Shown: positions 12,480-24,347 of the stretch, piece by piece
Layout: each line of letters starts with the position of its first letter
How positions within the stretch are numbered: position 1 is the stretch's first letter
Assembly (NCBI GenBank): GCA_030549495.1
Contig: JAUIRK010000896.1
Location: 124,001 to 188,000, forward strand
Direction of reading: 5' to 3'
DNA: 64,000 nucleotides
From: Nectonema munidae
Lineage: Eukaryota > Nematomorpha > Nectonematoida > Nectonematidae
Made by a program: the position numbers and the translations under genes
The notes under the pieces: generated by a model
Database searches by the model: none
Told to the model about the DNA's origin: nothing
The model's input: only the letters and a program-made list of their open reading frames with translations

Positions 12480-13290
12480 TAGAAATGAGAATTCATTCAA
12501 AAAGAAAAGCGACTTAAATAATATCGCTATATTTTAAATTTTGTTTTGAAAAAATCAATCCTTTGGAAAGTTTTGAGATGATTAGATCACGTTTTTCGGT
12601 TTATTATTGGCAAAAAGTCACAACCAGTAAAAATATTATCCATTTCATATAATTAACAGTTAATAATAAGTTGTATCAAATAGGCAGATATTGTCAAACA
12701 ATTGCTAATAATTGTCCTATCGGATATATTATTGAGAAGTAGGTGACTATCGAGCAATCCAGAGTATGGCAATGGCTACTGGAGCATTTGTCCTTCTCGC
12801 AGTTGTCTGCTCTTTTACTAGATGGGAGAAAGAATTAAAGGTATTATTTAAATAAATAACATAGAGAGTATAGCGAGAAAGGGATGGATGATGAATTTAA
12901 ATGCACATTTTTAAGTACAAATTATAGATATTAGGGAGAACGTAGCTAATTGCAAAATTTAAGCAAAGAAAATACGACATGAAGGCCATGTATTTCAAAC
13001 TTTCGACTCGATTTGAGCATCTTGCCACGCATCAAGAATGCTTCACCAACACAAAATTTGCACAACCCTTAACTCTCTCAAGCAAGTGTGGCATTTGGTA
13101 ATCAGGCGCATCCTAAATCTAAGTTTGTTGGAGGGATAAACAAATTATCATAAGTATACATCTATTTGAATCAATTATAAATGCATAAAATAGTTAAAAT
13201 CAAAATGAGAAAAATATAGACACAAGATTCTTGATCATGCTACACAAATAGAGGTTGGTAGGGTTATCCAGTTTTGACAAGTTATTTTAA
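12480..13290. other. No gene seen
   Basis: AT-rich sequence with only short frames and no repeat I recognise. Confidence 0.4.
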
Positions 13291-13291
13291 T

Positions 13292-13638
13292 AACTGAATT
13301 TTAGTTTAAGTTTTCGTCTATGCAAAGTATACAGGAAAGAAAGTAAGACCAGCGATGATGTATTCAGCCGAGATATGGCTAGTGAAAAAGACACAGAAAA
13401 CAAACGAAATGTTACTGAAATGAGGATGTTAAGATGGATGACTGGAAAGACAATAGAAGACAAATTTGAAAACAATAGAACCCGAAAGGTAGCAAAAGTC
13501 GATAAAGTATCAGGTAAAGTCCGAGAAAGTAGACTCCAATTATATGGCAACATAATGAGAAAAGATGAGGATCATATAGGAAAAAAGTGATAAAATGGAA
13601 ATAAAAAGGAAGAGGAAAAAAGGAAGGCCGAAATTCAT
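13292..13638 (+). pseudogene. RTE-type LINE 3' end, copy 1
   Basis: Encodes the end of the reverse transcriptase and C-terminal region of an RTE-like LINE: a KVYRK start, an AEIWL block, then TEMRMLRWMTGKTIEDKF, followed by RESRLQLYGNIMRKDEDH. Family members usually read LRWYGHVMRRDEDY here. A 71-codon frame (13375-13590) covers most of it. It stops abruptly in the GRPKF block, where copy 2 continues. Its first 32 bases (AACTGAATTTTAGTTTAAG...) do not encode the expected upstream protein, yet are shared with copy 2. Confidence 0.85.
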
Positions 13639-13800
13639 TAACTATGCTAGATTATAAATCTAGCGTAGTTATGCCTTTAAAAAGTTTTAATGATAGATCA
13701 TATGAAAATTTTAGAATTGTCATACACCAATCATAGAGGAGAATCCAAAATTAATTTTCAATCACTTGGCCATGTTAAATAACTATATAACTAGTGAGCT
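13639..13800. other. Short AT-rich spacer between LINE and SINE
   Basis: No coding signal. It separates the 3' end of the RTE fragment from the SINE tail. Confidence 0.4.
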
Positions 13801-13911
13801 AAAGGTAAAAGTACCGTGGGGTGTTTTCATCGAGAAGGCACAATTGCGCCGCTTGTATCGAAATCCAAGACCTTGAGTATCGAAACCCATTGCCTAACCA
13901 ACCTTACTCAC
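13801..13911 (-). mobile_element. tRNA-derived SINE, copy 1
   Basis: On the minus strand a tRNA-like head (GAGTAAGGTTGGTTAGGCAA for the first promoter box region) is followed by a body containing CAAGCGGCGCAATTGTGCC and then GATGAAAACACCCCACGGTA. This copy has lost part of the head, including the best part of the B box that is seen in copy 3. All three copies in the window lie on the same strand. Confidence 0.75.
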
Positions 13912-15797
13912 GCTCTTAAACCCAATAAGGTTTAAGTCTAAACCTAATTGCAAAATTTACCTCTAACGATATAAGTAACATATTATTAATCAAATTAGTA
14001 TAAAAAGTTAATATTAAGTTAAATTAAATATACATAAAATAATAAAAATTTTAAGATTTGTAGTTGTCTCTAAAAATTATTTTCGCTATCGACGAATTCC
14101 GATTTTGGTTGTAGACAAAATCTCTTATTTTATTTTGGAAAGTTTATCGTAAATTGCCAAATATGTTTCCTTTTTGATTAAACTTGGAATTGCCTATAAA
14201 AATGATTTATTATTTTATTATTTAATTAATTATAAATCGGTATCATGTGTGTTGCCATGGTCAAATTTTGTTATTTTGAATGATTATTTATGCCAACTCA
14301 ACTAAGAGATAAATCAAATTTGATCAGCTAATAGCTAAATAATAATGTTCAAGACTTCCAGCATTTTAAAACTAAAATATAATTGGGTGCTTGTTATGCG
14401 TTTTGAGAAGAGATGTTTAAAATAAAATTTAGATTTTTTTATAATTTCAAATTCTTATACTAATCAACAAAACTAACTAATTCCTTGATTTTTAGTGTGC
14501 CAAATTGAAGATTCTGAAATCAAAATCATTTTTGCTCATTATACACATCGTATTTGATATATAATTTAATTTTGTCTATCATTACTAATGAAAATTGATA
14601 ATATCAAACAAATAGTACAAAAAATAGTCTAACAAATACTGATGTTTTTAACTTTTAGCGATAAAATTTCTTACCACATATCTATAAAAATTAATCATAA
14701 AAAACTTATAAACTAAAAGAGGTGAGCAAACAATATCAACACGATTAAAAATAAGGATTTTTTCCTTAAACTAAAAAAAAGTCTCATGGATGTATTATAA
14801 TTATTGGAGAGGCAGTTAGGCTACTCCCATTTTGCATTATTGGATATGAATTATGATTTTTTTCAAATAATTAATTATAGTAATACAAAACTAAATTACC
14901 TTTTGAAGGACTTTAGAAAAAATGAGCTTTAAAAATATAAATGCTTTAGACGAGCAAAAATTGCTTGATGAAGTATGTTGAGTGAAACATAAGCAGCGTG
15001 ACAATAATAATAATAAAAAGCCTAAGTCAGGAGCAAGCACATAATAAATGCAGTGAAAGCAGCACCACGCAACGATAAAGTGCGATGAGAATCGTCTGCT
15101 TGCCTCCTTGGAATGCTATTGGATGAAAATAACACGTATACAATATTTCAGAGTCGTTATGGATTTACGACTAAGCAGTGCTAGCCTTAAGTCATCTTTA
15201 AGTTTACATATCTGCCATAACTCAATATTTAATATGCCATCGATTTCCATATGTTAGAATAGAAGTGACAAAATATGTACGATTCAGTTAGGATTTTATT
15301 TTGTTCAGCATACACACACACAGTGGCGTGTTCTGGAAGGGAGAGGAGCCCCATTTCTTAAATGAAGTATCGATCTTTTAAATTTGTTTGCTTTTCAATT
15401 TGTTAGATATAGGTATTTTATAGTAAATAGATATAAAACATTTTAAGTCTAAACTGTCTTTTTTAAGTTATAAATTGTCTCTTTTTTAACTTTTCAATTT
15501 TCTTTTAGTTTCTTTAAATTGGAATAAAATTTTTCCTTTTTTTTGTTGTAGGGGAAAATATGAGCATTTAAATTTTGATAATTTTATTTTTTAAATTTAA
15601 TATGATTTTATAGTTTCAGATGGAAACAATTTTAAACATTCATTTCACACCTTATCAGAGAATATTCATTATTATAGAGAATTAATCTTATTGGAATAAA
15701 ATTTAAAATTTAATTAATTCTAACTAAATCCAAAATGCATATTAGTGTTCTGGAAACAATAAAAAATTTAATTATACAGTAATTCATTTTTATTCAA
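13912..15797. other. AT-rich DNA; one possible hAT-MITE end
   Basis: No gene. At 15321 the sequence CAGTGGCGTGTTCTGGAAGG with a following GGAGCCCC resembles the ends of the hAT MITEs at 24.08 and 35.52 kb, but no second end was found. Confidence 0.4.
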
Positions 15798-16310
15798 AAC
15801 TGAATTTTAGTTTAAGTTTTGGTCTATGCAAAGTATACAGGAAAGTAGTAAGACCAAAGATGATGTTACTTACTAAATGTTACTGAAATGAGGATGTTAT
15901 GATGGATGACTGGAAAGACAATAGAAGACAAATTTGAAAACAATACAACCAGAAAGGTAGCAAAAGTCGATAAAGTATCAGGTAAAGTCCGAGAAAGTAG
16001 ACTCCAATTATATGGCCACATAATGAGAAAAGATGAGGATCATATAGGAAAAAAGTGATGAAAATGGAAATAAAATGGAAGAGGAAAAAAGGAAGACCGA
16101 AATTCAGATGGATCGATTGTTTAAGAAAGGATTTCAAAGCTAAAGACCTAGATGGAAATGATGTCTGGGATAGACAAGAATGAAGAAAGAAAATCAAAAA
16201 CATCGACCCCATATAAAATGGGAAAAGATGAAGAAAAAAAAGAAGAAGAAGTTGGTCTATGCGAGGGATGGGCACATGGGAGGAAAAAAATACCTATAAA
16301 TTATTGTGAA
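15798..16310 (+). pseudogene. RTE-type LINE 3' end, copy 2
   Basis: Same family and same 5' start as 13292-13638. It has lost about 40 bases in the AEIWL/TEM part but extends further, with KGRPKFRWIDCLRKDFKA, then DLDGNDVWDRQEWRKKIKN, the conserved C-terminal block of RTE-like proteins, and a short 3' region. The reading frame is interrupted several times. Confidence 0.85.
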
Positions 16311-16756
16311 TGTCTTATAAAGAGCCATAAGTTAATATCTAAGTTTAAATTTTTTTGGATTTAATCTCTTAAAATTTACAAAAAGGACATAAAAGGTAAA
16401 TTAAAAACCAAATTAACAAAAAAAATAATAATCATTTTCATCAATATATTTTCTGTATATATTCTTGAGAAAATAAGTATTTTTGTGAAGGAATCAAGTT
16501 AAAAAAACCTTTCAACTGGTTAAAACAGATAGTGTACCACTCAAAAATAGCTTAGAGAACAACTAGTTAATCATAAGGGTCGCACCAGGATGAGCAATTG
16601 CTTTTTAAAGAGCCAGTACTGGTCTATGCGAATATATTCATTGAAGAGAGCTTGGGCAATGGGCATTAAAATTTTTAATTGAAAAGTGGACACTGCGTAA
16701 AAAGAGGGTATTTATTGGCTATCTGCTCCCCCCACCCCATTTTTTTAATAAAAAAC
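16311..16756. other. No gene seen
   Basis: AT-rich, with no frames or repeats of note. Confidence 0.4.
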
Positions 16757-16886
16757 TTAACCCTTTGAGGACCAGTGGATCACCAGTGACCCAAGAAATG
16801 AAAATCGCCTGCTTTGAATATATAAAATTTCATTGAAAAAGAAAACAGACGAATCCTCTTCAAAATGTTGGTCCTCAAAGGGTTAA
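16757..16886. mobile_element. piggyBac-type MITE with perfect ends
   Basis: TTAA at 16757-16760 and 16883-16886 flank a 122-bp insert whose ends are CCCTTTGAGGACCA and TGGTCCTCAAAGGG, a perfect 14-bp inverted repeat. TTAA duplication with CCC...GGG ends is the signature of the piggyBac superfamily. It has no coding capacity. It is the youngest-looking of at least five related or similar inserts in the window. Confidence 0.92.
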
Positions 16887-18306
16887 ATAAAATTATCACA
16901 AAAAAAATTTAATTATGAAAAACATAAATAAAAAAGTGATTATATTAGTACTTATTACTAAAATTTTGCTACTTATTGGTTATCTTCTTATTGTCTTCAA
17001 ATGTTTTTTAACTTTAAAAAACAAAATTTTATGTTTTTGATCAAACATAAAATTTAATGTTTTTTTTTTCGAGAAGAGACAATTCTGAAAAACTTTAAAA
17101 AAGGATTAAACTGTTTTTCCTTGGCAATCAATAATTTTAGGTTTTCATATCGCACAAATTTTTTTCACTAATTTTTTTCACTAATTTAATATATTATAGT
17201 TTTGTTTATGGTAATTGGGTATTTTCCAAATGTCTATAAATTATAATACATATATATACATATATATATTATCTTTCAATGTTCTTGCTCTTTCTTTTGC
17301 TCCCTATGCTTTTTTCCTAATCCTTTGCTCAATTCGCAAAAGGATGTTCTCCGTTGCTAACTAAATATGGTCAGCATTGATTTCACTCTCATAAATACGG
17401 GATATCTTTCTGCCTCTAAAATCCGGTTTAATTTTTTTCCTGATTTGCTATGTAAATTTGTTACCTGCACCTTTCTCTATCATTTCTTTTATCCTACATT
17501 GTATTTCTTCTCCCCTCTATTTTGTATATTCTTGTTATTTTCAACACACTTTTTTTATATATCTGATAAAACATTTATTTTACACATAAAAAGTTATGTC
17601 AACTTTGTATAACACATAATTATACCTTCACACACATACATATTATATAAGATGAACAGATAAAAAGTCATCCTTTTTTTGTTCAATAAATTCTATTCTA
17701 TTCTATTCTAACTAACTAATCAATTAAATACTTGAAAAACTATCTTACTAATTAAATTTTTAATTTTTCTTTTTATATAAAAAATTTTAGTGATATTTTA
17801 ATTGAACTTTTAATTAAATAATATTAATTTAAATTGAATCTTACTATTTTTCAATTAATTTTTTGAGTATTTAGTGATAAATTATATTTAATGGCAAGTG
17901 TATATCCAAAGAACACTCTTTTAATATTCAAATTAATGACTGTTTGCAGCTTTATGGCGCCACTTTTAGCGAATTAATACGTTGGCATTCTTTCGTTTTC
18001 TGTCGACCTATAAATTTCTTGGAGGGCCTACAGAATATCTAAATATTATATTTATTTGAATACTCAAAGTAAATGCCCATAAAACTGTGCACCAAACTTT
18101 AAGTGCTCCAGGATTGATGTAGCTATAACTGTAGCAAGAGTAGCATTCGCTCCACTGGTAACACCTCTCTCGACTTGACGCCTCTTAGATTTAAAAAAAA
18201 AATTTAACTAGATCTAATCAACGCATTTGATTTTACTTTTGGGCCAATCTTTTAGCCAGTATTGACCTTAGTTCAATAATTTTTACTATTCATATTTCAT
18301 AAAACA
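16887..18306. other. AT-rich DNA; possible LINE 3' tail
   Basis: No gene. The segment 17340-17710 is less AT-rich and ends in TTCAATAAA followed by four TTCTA repeats (17691-17710), which looks like the 3' tail of a LINE or SINE. I see no reverse-transcriptase motif in it. Confidence 0.4.
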
Positions 18307-18308
18307 TA

Positions 18309-19632
18309 CCGTAAAGTTCGGCTTATAATACCCATCGGCGTATAAGACCCCCCTAAATAACATAAAGTAAGAAATTGAATTATACTTATTTTCGGCGTAG
18401 ACCCTGTAACAAAAATACAAAAATTAAAAAAAAACGTAACTACTAATATCTTTTTAATTTACAAAAAATTGCCTATATTTAAGAAAATATATCGAAAAAA
18501 TTAACTCGTAACAAAACATTTTAAAAACAAAATTTATTAATTTAAAAAACACCACTCAGCAAAGACTATCTTCTGAATCTGTTTTGTTTAATTGATCAAA
18601 CAATTCTTCATCAACTTCAGTTAAGAAATCGTCATATGGATCTTCACCATCAGACACTCTTATCTCAGTTTCGCGGTCTTCATTTTCCCAAATGATTATA
18701 TCTTCAGTGCCATCCTTTGCATTAGAAATACAACATTTTTTAAAAGAATATTCAACAATTGAAGGCTTAAGTCATTCTTCCAAAGACGCATATTTCCATT
18801 TTTTGTGGGAAACATAATTTTTGGCATCAATTTTCGCTTAAAAATAACCATGGGTTTTAGCTTAGTTCCATCTGCTAAACAAGCTAAAACCGCAGTAAAA
18901 CATTTTTTTTTCGTGACCTGTCGTTTTTAAAAGAATAGTTTTTTCCCTTTTAAAGAAACAGTTCGATTTCCAACCATATCAAAATAGATCGGTGTTTCGT
19001 CCATATTTCCAATATTTGAAAGTGGATAGGTATATTCTTTGATAAATTTTTGAAAGTTTAAAACTTTATTTTGACTTCTAATTACAAAGCCATTTCTCTT
19101 CATAAATCTATAGCACCATGATTTGGTAGCTTTAAATTTTTTTTGCTATGTCTTGATTTAATTTTGCCCATGAAGAGCACAAATTTGAATTCGATTTTGG
19201 GTTACTACATAACCATTTTGACGCTTCTCTTTAATCATATTCGAAACATTTTCTTCCAAGATGGGCCAATGCGCTTTTCCACTTCTCATTGCGCATTTTC
19301 TACGAGTTAATTTCTTTAAAATATTTTCTTTACTTTTCCAATCTCTTACCATTTTAGTAGTAATATTGAATTTTCTTGCCGTAGCATGAATGGAGTTTTC
19401 GATAGAAAATTCAATCACTTTAAGTTTATAACCTGTTTCATAAGATCTTCTTTGAGAGAAACCCATTTAAATAAAATATTGCTTAAACTTGAGTAAAAAA
19501 AACTAGGATAAAAAAATTATGTAAAATATTTTATATACAAAAAATATTACAAAAGTTTCTAAAAAAAATTTTATTAATAAAAAAGACTGATATTTAGCTA
19601 TGAAAAGGGGTCTTTTAAGCCCAACTTTACGG
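18309..19632 (-). mobile_element. pogo-like DNA transposon, ends intact, catalytic core deleted
   Basis: TA dinucleotides flank inverted ends CCGTAAAGTTCGGCTTATAA (left) and CCGTAAAGTTGGGCTTAAAA (right, reverse complement), about 18 of 20 matching. The minus strand encodes a pogo-type transposase. A 102-codon frame (19158-19466) holds an N-terminal helix-turn-helix (RRSYETGYKLKVIEFSIENS, then ARKFNI). A CENP-B-type HTH block follows (KSWCYRFMKRNG), then NMDETPIYFDM with the first catalytic Asp and a conserved ADGTKLKPMVIFKRK block. The sequence then jumps to the acidic C-terminus (DGTEDIIIWENED to EDSLC). The part holding the second and third catalytic acids is missing, so it cannot transpose itself. 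Stops also occur after the first HTH. Confidence 0.9.
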
Positions 19633-20879
19633 TATATTTTTACTTTCATGCTTTTTCAATTCTTAAAATTGATTTGAAAGATAAAAAAAATTTTTTTAGT
19701 ATTCTTCAAAAATATTTATGAAAATTGGAAAACTTATTGATTTAACTTTCCCAACAACTTCTCAAAGTCTGATCCAAATATTTTTAAAATTGGAAAGAAT
19801 TTCCTATACTTTTAATGTTAAATCGTTCACCCTTTGAGAATCACTGTGACGCCGGTATAGCAAGAAATAAAAATCATACAAAATTTCATCGAAAAAGAAT
19901 ACAGATGATAAGCCTTGGTCTTCAAAGATTCAAAAGCTTGCTGTTTCTAAAATAGAAGGAACCATGTCGATTTTTTTTGCAAAATGAGTTCATTAAGTTC
20001 TAAGGTATCACTCATAACAATACAAAGCCTTAACTACAGAATTTAAGAATCACGCATATCTGCATGCATTTTAGACAATTTTGGACGGAAAACGATAAGT
20101 CCCTGCACTTTGTTACCTGTATTTTGCCTTAACTTTTGCGCCTGCAATTTGACAAAAAAATCAGCCAACGGCATTGCTAAAAATTTGGCTTTAATTTCAC
20201 CTTTGATTTTTAGAAACATACAACACAAACATAGTTTTCATACAAAAAATTACGTGCAACAGATGATAATTTATAAAGTTAAATTTCTGATAATTGTGGG
20301 AGCTAGAAAATACTTTAAATTATCTTAAGGTCCCAATTTTGTGTGCTCTGATGAATGGTTGATTCAAAATACTATTCATTCATTAAAATGATATATAATT
20401 TGCAATACAAAAAAACTTATTTATAAAAATAGTTTTTTATAAAAAGTTGTTTTTGTCTTCTTTGAATAGATTTTCCAATAAATATTTCTATTCGCTTAAG
20501 AAATCAAAGTTTTCGTGTGAATCAGCCAATGACAGATCAAATTCTCGAATGACATAAAAAAAATGACACTAAATGTCTAAAAGTTTTAATTTTTAATTAA
20601 AAAATTTTTCATAACAATTTCTTGGCGAATTTGAAAATTTTTTAAGGACAATGATTTATCTAAGTTATCGTGGACACCGTGAATTCTACGACAAGGAGAA
20701 CTGACAATCCATCCAAATTAAAAATATATTTGCGTATGAAAAGAGCTTGGTGGTCGTTTTCTGCTCTAAAACGAATTAAAAATAATTGATGCTCACAGAT
20801 CAAAGTTCCGAAACAATTTTGCTAACAATATCCAATTTAAAAAGATCAGGATTCCACAAAGTTATTGCTTTATGTACAT
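19633..20879. other. AT-rich DNA with one decayed TTAA MITE
   Basis: No gene seen beyond the MITE at 19826-19932. Confidence 0.4.
19826..19932. mobile_element. Decayed piggyBac-type MITE
   Basis: CCCTTTGAGAATCACTG at the left and TCTTCAAAG at the right, with the internal words AAATTTCATCGAAAAAGAAT and ACAGATGA, match the 16.76 kb copy. The flanking TTAA sites have decayed to TTCA on both sides. It is an older copy of the same family. Confidence 0.75.
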
Positions 20880-23300
20880 TAGGGTTTAATGTTCTAACTA
20901 ATTGAAAGAAAGTATTTTGAAAAAAGTATTGATTTAGAGTATTGATTCTTTTAATATTTGGTCTTTATACATTTAACCCATAAAATCTAAGTTTAAAAAA
21001 TAGCTAAATTATAGCATTTCAAACTGTTTAAAATTATTTCAACAATGTTTATTTCAAAAATTTTCTTAGAATTTTTCATGATTAAAAATAATTAATTGGT
21101 GATTTTTTGCTATTCGGATAAGTTTGCCTATGACTTTCTATTAGTTGTAAAAGAAACTGAAATTGTTCTTCAGACTGTGTAAAGTAACCAGCATACTCTT
21201 GGATTAAACAACTTTTTTTTCAGTATGATCGTTTACTACTTCTATAGATTGTATAGTTTTTAACAAATTTTGATAATATTGACGCTCCTTCCAAAGTTCA
21301 AGATGAAAGTAAAAAAAAAGTCGATAAATTCATATGCTTGAACAAATCGAAAAACTTTTGCGAAGCAAAGTCTTCTCATTTTTTCTCTTGAAAAGAATTA
21401 GTTCTATATTAACACTTTTATCTTTTGAAACGTTTTGTTTTTCTCTTATCGCTAATATCATCTTTCTTTTTGTCACAAAATCAACATTTTCATCGAATAA
21501 AGCCAAAGCACAAACTGAGTCCGAAATATACCATAAATGTCGAGATAACTTTTCTGATACAAATTTTGAAATTGTTTGATTAATATACTTTTATATTCAA
21601 TTAAACTATTAAGCAACTTGAAATTGTTCAAAGGAGCGTTGGCCGTTAGAGATGCAGCGAACCAAGGTTTTACATAAACGCGTACAACAAAAATACAGAT
21701 TTGGCATAATGCATCTTTTTGCGAAACATCCAGATTTTGATAGAATAAATAATTTTAGACATCCAACGAGCATGATGCATCGCTCCTGTTTTTTTGAACG
21801 TTATTTTATGATTTTGATTGCCTTCTAGAAACAAAATAATTAATTCCAAAAATTAACTATAATCATTTCGTACTTAATATTTTTTCAAACACATTTTTGC
21901 GAAGATCATTACATCATTTTGAATGTCTTGAATATATGTATAACAAATTCATTTTGAATTCCACATTCAAATTTTCTTTTATCAATAATTTTCCAAAATT
22001 CTTAAAACCGCTTACAATGAAACAATACTGGATGATGTCGGACGCATACAAGACTGAAAAATGGCAACAATAATCAGCTATATTATATGATGTCTACATG
22101 CAAACCACAACAGTTCTTTAGCAACTATTTTTTCAATTAATACACAAGAACCACTATAAGATACAGTATTAGAACTTGTTGTATCAAAACACATAGCCTT
22201 AATAATATTTTCAAGATTCTAGTCTTTAATGGCTTCAATTATTGCATTTACTACATTTTTTCCTGTTGCTGACACCAATTTAGAAACAATAAGTAGTTTT
22301 GAAATTTTTACTCCAGAAACAATCAACGGAATTATATCATGTTTTTCCTTGCTAGGCAGTTCAGTTAAAATCTTAAAATCCCAATGTACTACCTGTTGAA
22401 CTTGTGTAGAAAAGTATGTTTTCAATTTCTTAAAACAAGGAGTTCGATGAAAAATTCGTTTTCTTCTAATTGACGAACGATTGATTGCCACGTTTTCCAG
22501 ATTTTCTCCATAACCGACAAATGCTCCTGCAAGTATAAATTTTGCTTTTCCGTCCGATATGAGTTCTCTTTTCACTTTATTTTTTCTGTTCAAATTTTTC
22601 CAAATTTTCGAGTTTTTTCTTTTCTTTAATACATAATTTTCTAACAATACCCACCACTGATTGCTGCTGGAGTTTTAAAAACTCTTTATCTTCAATATTT
22701 ATTAAATTCATTGCATCTGCATGACTCAAATCAAAAAAATCATCGAAAACAAGTACGAATGACTTTTCATTTTTTTGCTGTGATAAAGTTTTTCTGTTTT
22801 TGTTTTTCTTAAGAAAATTCCACTTTTGAAAAAAAAATTTCTAATTTAGTTTGACCGTTTTTAAAATCCTTTGTCAGAATGCGAGGTTTCTCACAAAATA
22901 GAAAAATTTCTTTTATACTTTTAAAAGATAAATCCCGAATGGTTTTTTTAAGATCAATAATATAATAAAGGAACAATCCAAGAGCCATTTGAATAGAAAG
23001 TAGCTTTGAGCCAAGTAATGATAAATTTGTAGACTCAATTAAATATTTTTTTGGTTTGCGATCTTATTTTTGACATAATTAAACCAATTTTATAAAAAAA
23101 AATCAATTTAAATCTTAAAAATAAAAATTTTTAAATAGTATAAAATAAAAACTTATATTAAAAATTTTAGAGCTTTTAGCTACCTGAAAACGTCAAGTTT
23201 TTTCTTTCAAAATTTAAATACTTACTTATTTTGTAGAAGAGCACCATTTTAAAAGTTAAGATTATCAAAGTTACAATTTTCAAAAATAAGGACCACCCTA
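20880..23300 (-). mobile_element. hAT-like element of a poorly named transposase family
   Basis: Ends TAGGGT and ACCCTA are flanked by ATGTACAT (20872-20879) and ATGTACAC (23301-23308), seven of eight matching, as expected for an 8-bp target duplication. The minus-strand interior encodes relics of a transposase-like family that is multicopy in several invertebrates (some database entries call it cc8L18.2-like; I am not certain of the name). The short inverted repeat and the duplication could still be chance. Confidence 0.55.
21000..23060 (-). pseudogene. Transposase-like protein relic (NRSSIRRKR / VVHWD family)
   Basis: The clearest part is a 142-codon open frame at 22219-22647. It contains AINRSSIRRKR, VVHWDFKILTELPSKEKHD (the conserved HWD box), VSGVKISKLL, then a glycine and VNAIIEAIKD. 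Downstream in other frames are CFDTTSSNT, VLIEKIVAKELLWFACRHHI and HHARWMSKIIYSIKIWMFR, all conserved blocks of this family. VVNDHTEK near 21220 matches the family's ND..ER box close to the C-terminus. Upstream (22650-23050) lies the poorly conserved N-terminal part. The Asp residues in HWD, CFDTT and ND are candidates for an RNase H-like catalytic triad, which is inference. The gene is broken by multiple stops and frame changes. Confidence 0.7.
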
Positions 23301-23308
23301 ATGTACAC

Positions 23309-24081
23309 GGTGGCCACTAAAGTCTGTCTCAGAATATTTGGAATGGAAAAATCGGTCTCATAATACTGCGGAGTTTAGGGGTTGCATCCGGTAATTTATA
23401 GATATACATTTATTGTAAATTTCGGTTTATATGCAGATAAGTCGACCCCCAGCCTTCTCCTTAGGTTAAGCGAGTTCCTGTAATTTTTTTAAAAATTATT
23501 CCCTTGTTATGTTTAATTTTGTATTAACATTAAATCTTTTTTGAGTTTTCCTATAATTATATTTTATTTTATTATTTCTTATATATTTTTAAAAATAAAA
23601 AATATAAAATATGATTTTTAATAATTAATTTTACTTTTTTTTTTATAATTTTAGTAGGTGTAATTTTATTTGGGTTCAATGTTCCTGGGTAGAAATGAAA
23701 TTTTCGTAATTAGAATTTATCACGGGGAATTTCGTGCTTAGTATTTAGAATTTTTATTGGTTGAATCTTTGTAGGTGGAGTTTTCGGACTAGAGATATAA
23801 AGTGGCTTGAATGTACTAATTAATACTTTGCTTGTAAAAGTATTTCCTTGACATACTAGTCGTTGCGGCGTGAGCTTTCGATATTGTTGGTCTGGTTTCG
23901 ACTTCCCATACTGCCATCTGTCCAGCTATGAAAAATTATTCTTTCCTTAGATGCGATATCAACAACTAAAAAAATGTGTTGATCGACATATAATATTGAA
24001 AAAGAAAAAAAAATTTGTTTTCAATGATTTCTTATAAATTTTTGTCTTTGATATTTTTATAAGCGGCTATAATTCGATCAT
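23309..24081. other. No gene seen
   Basis: AT-rich. Next to the hAT-like element, ACGGTGGCCACTAAAGTCTG at 23307-23326 has the look of a transposon end, but no partner was found. Confidence 0.4.
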
Positions 24082-24347
24082 CAGTGGCGGATCCAGGGAG
24101 GGGGGGGGCTCATGGGCCTAGGCCCCCTCCCCCTATGAAAAATGGCTTCGAAAATTACCCTTACTAATTTTGCTTTTTCCTAAAACTACTTGTTGGTAGT
24201 TGATTACGTTTATATCAACGATATGACAAGTTGAATTCTAAAAGACATAATACAGCTGTCGTATTCTCTAAAGACTTTTAGCAAAATTGCAAAAAAAATT
24301 AAATAGATTTCGCACCCCCCTATAAGAAATTTCTAGATCCGCCACTG
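24082..24347. mobile_element. hAT-type MITE (CAGTGGCGGATCC family), copy 1
   Basis: Ends CAGTGGCGGATCCAG and TAGATCCGCCACTG are inverted repeats. Flanks TCGATCAT (24074-24081) and TCGGTCAT (24348-24355) match at seven of eight bases, giving an 8-bp target duplication typical of hAT. G- and C-runs lie just inside the left end (GGGGGGGGG, CCCCCTCCCCC). Length 266 bp, no coding capacity. Confidence 0.9.

Noticed and set aside
15880-16275. 131-codon hydrophobic minus-strand frame resembling a membrane protein
   Set aside because: It is antisense to the RTE LINE 3' end; its Phe/Leu/Ser richness mirrors Lys/Glu-rich coding on the + strand.
23307-23326. Tc1-like terminal sequence (ACGGTGGCCACTAAAGTCTG)
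   Set aside because: No inverted partner or mariner transposase was found. A GTGGACACCGTG word at 20.67 kb is too weak a match.
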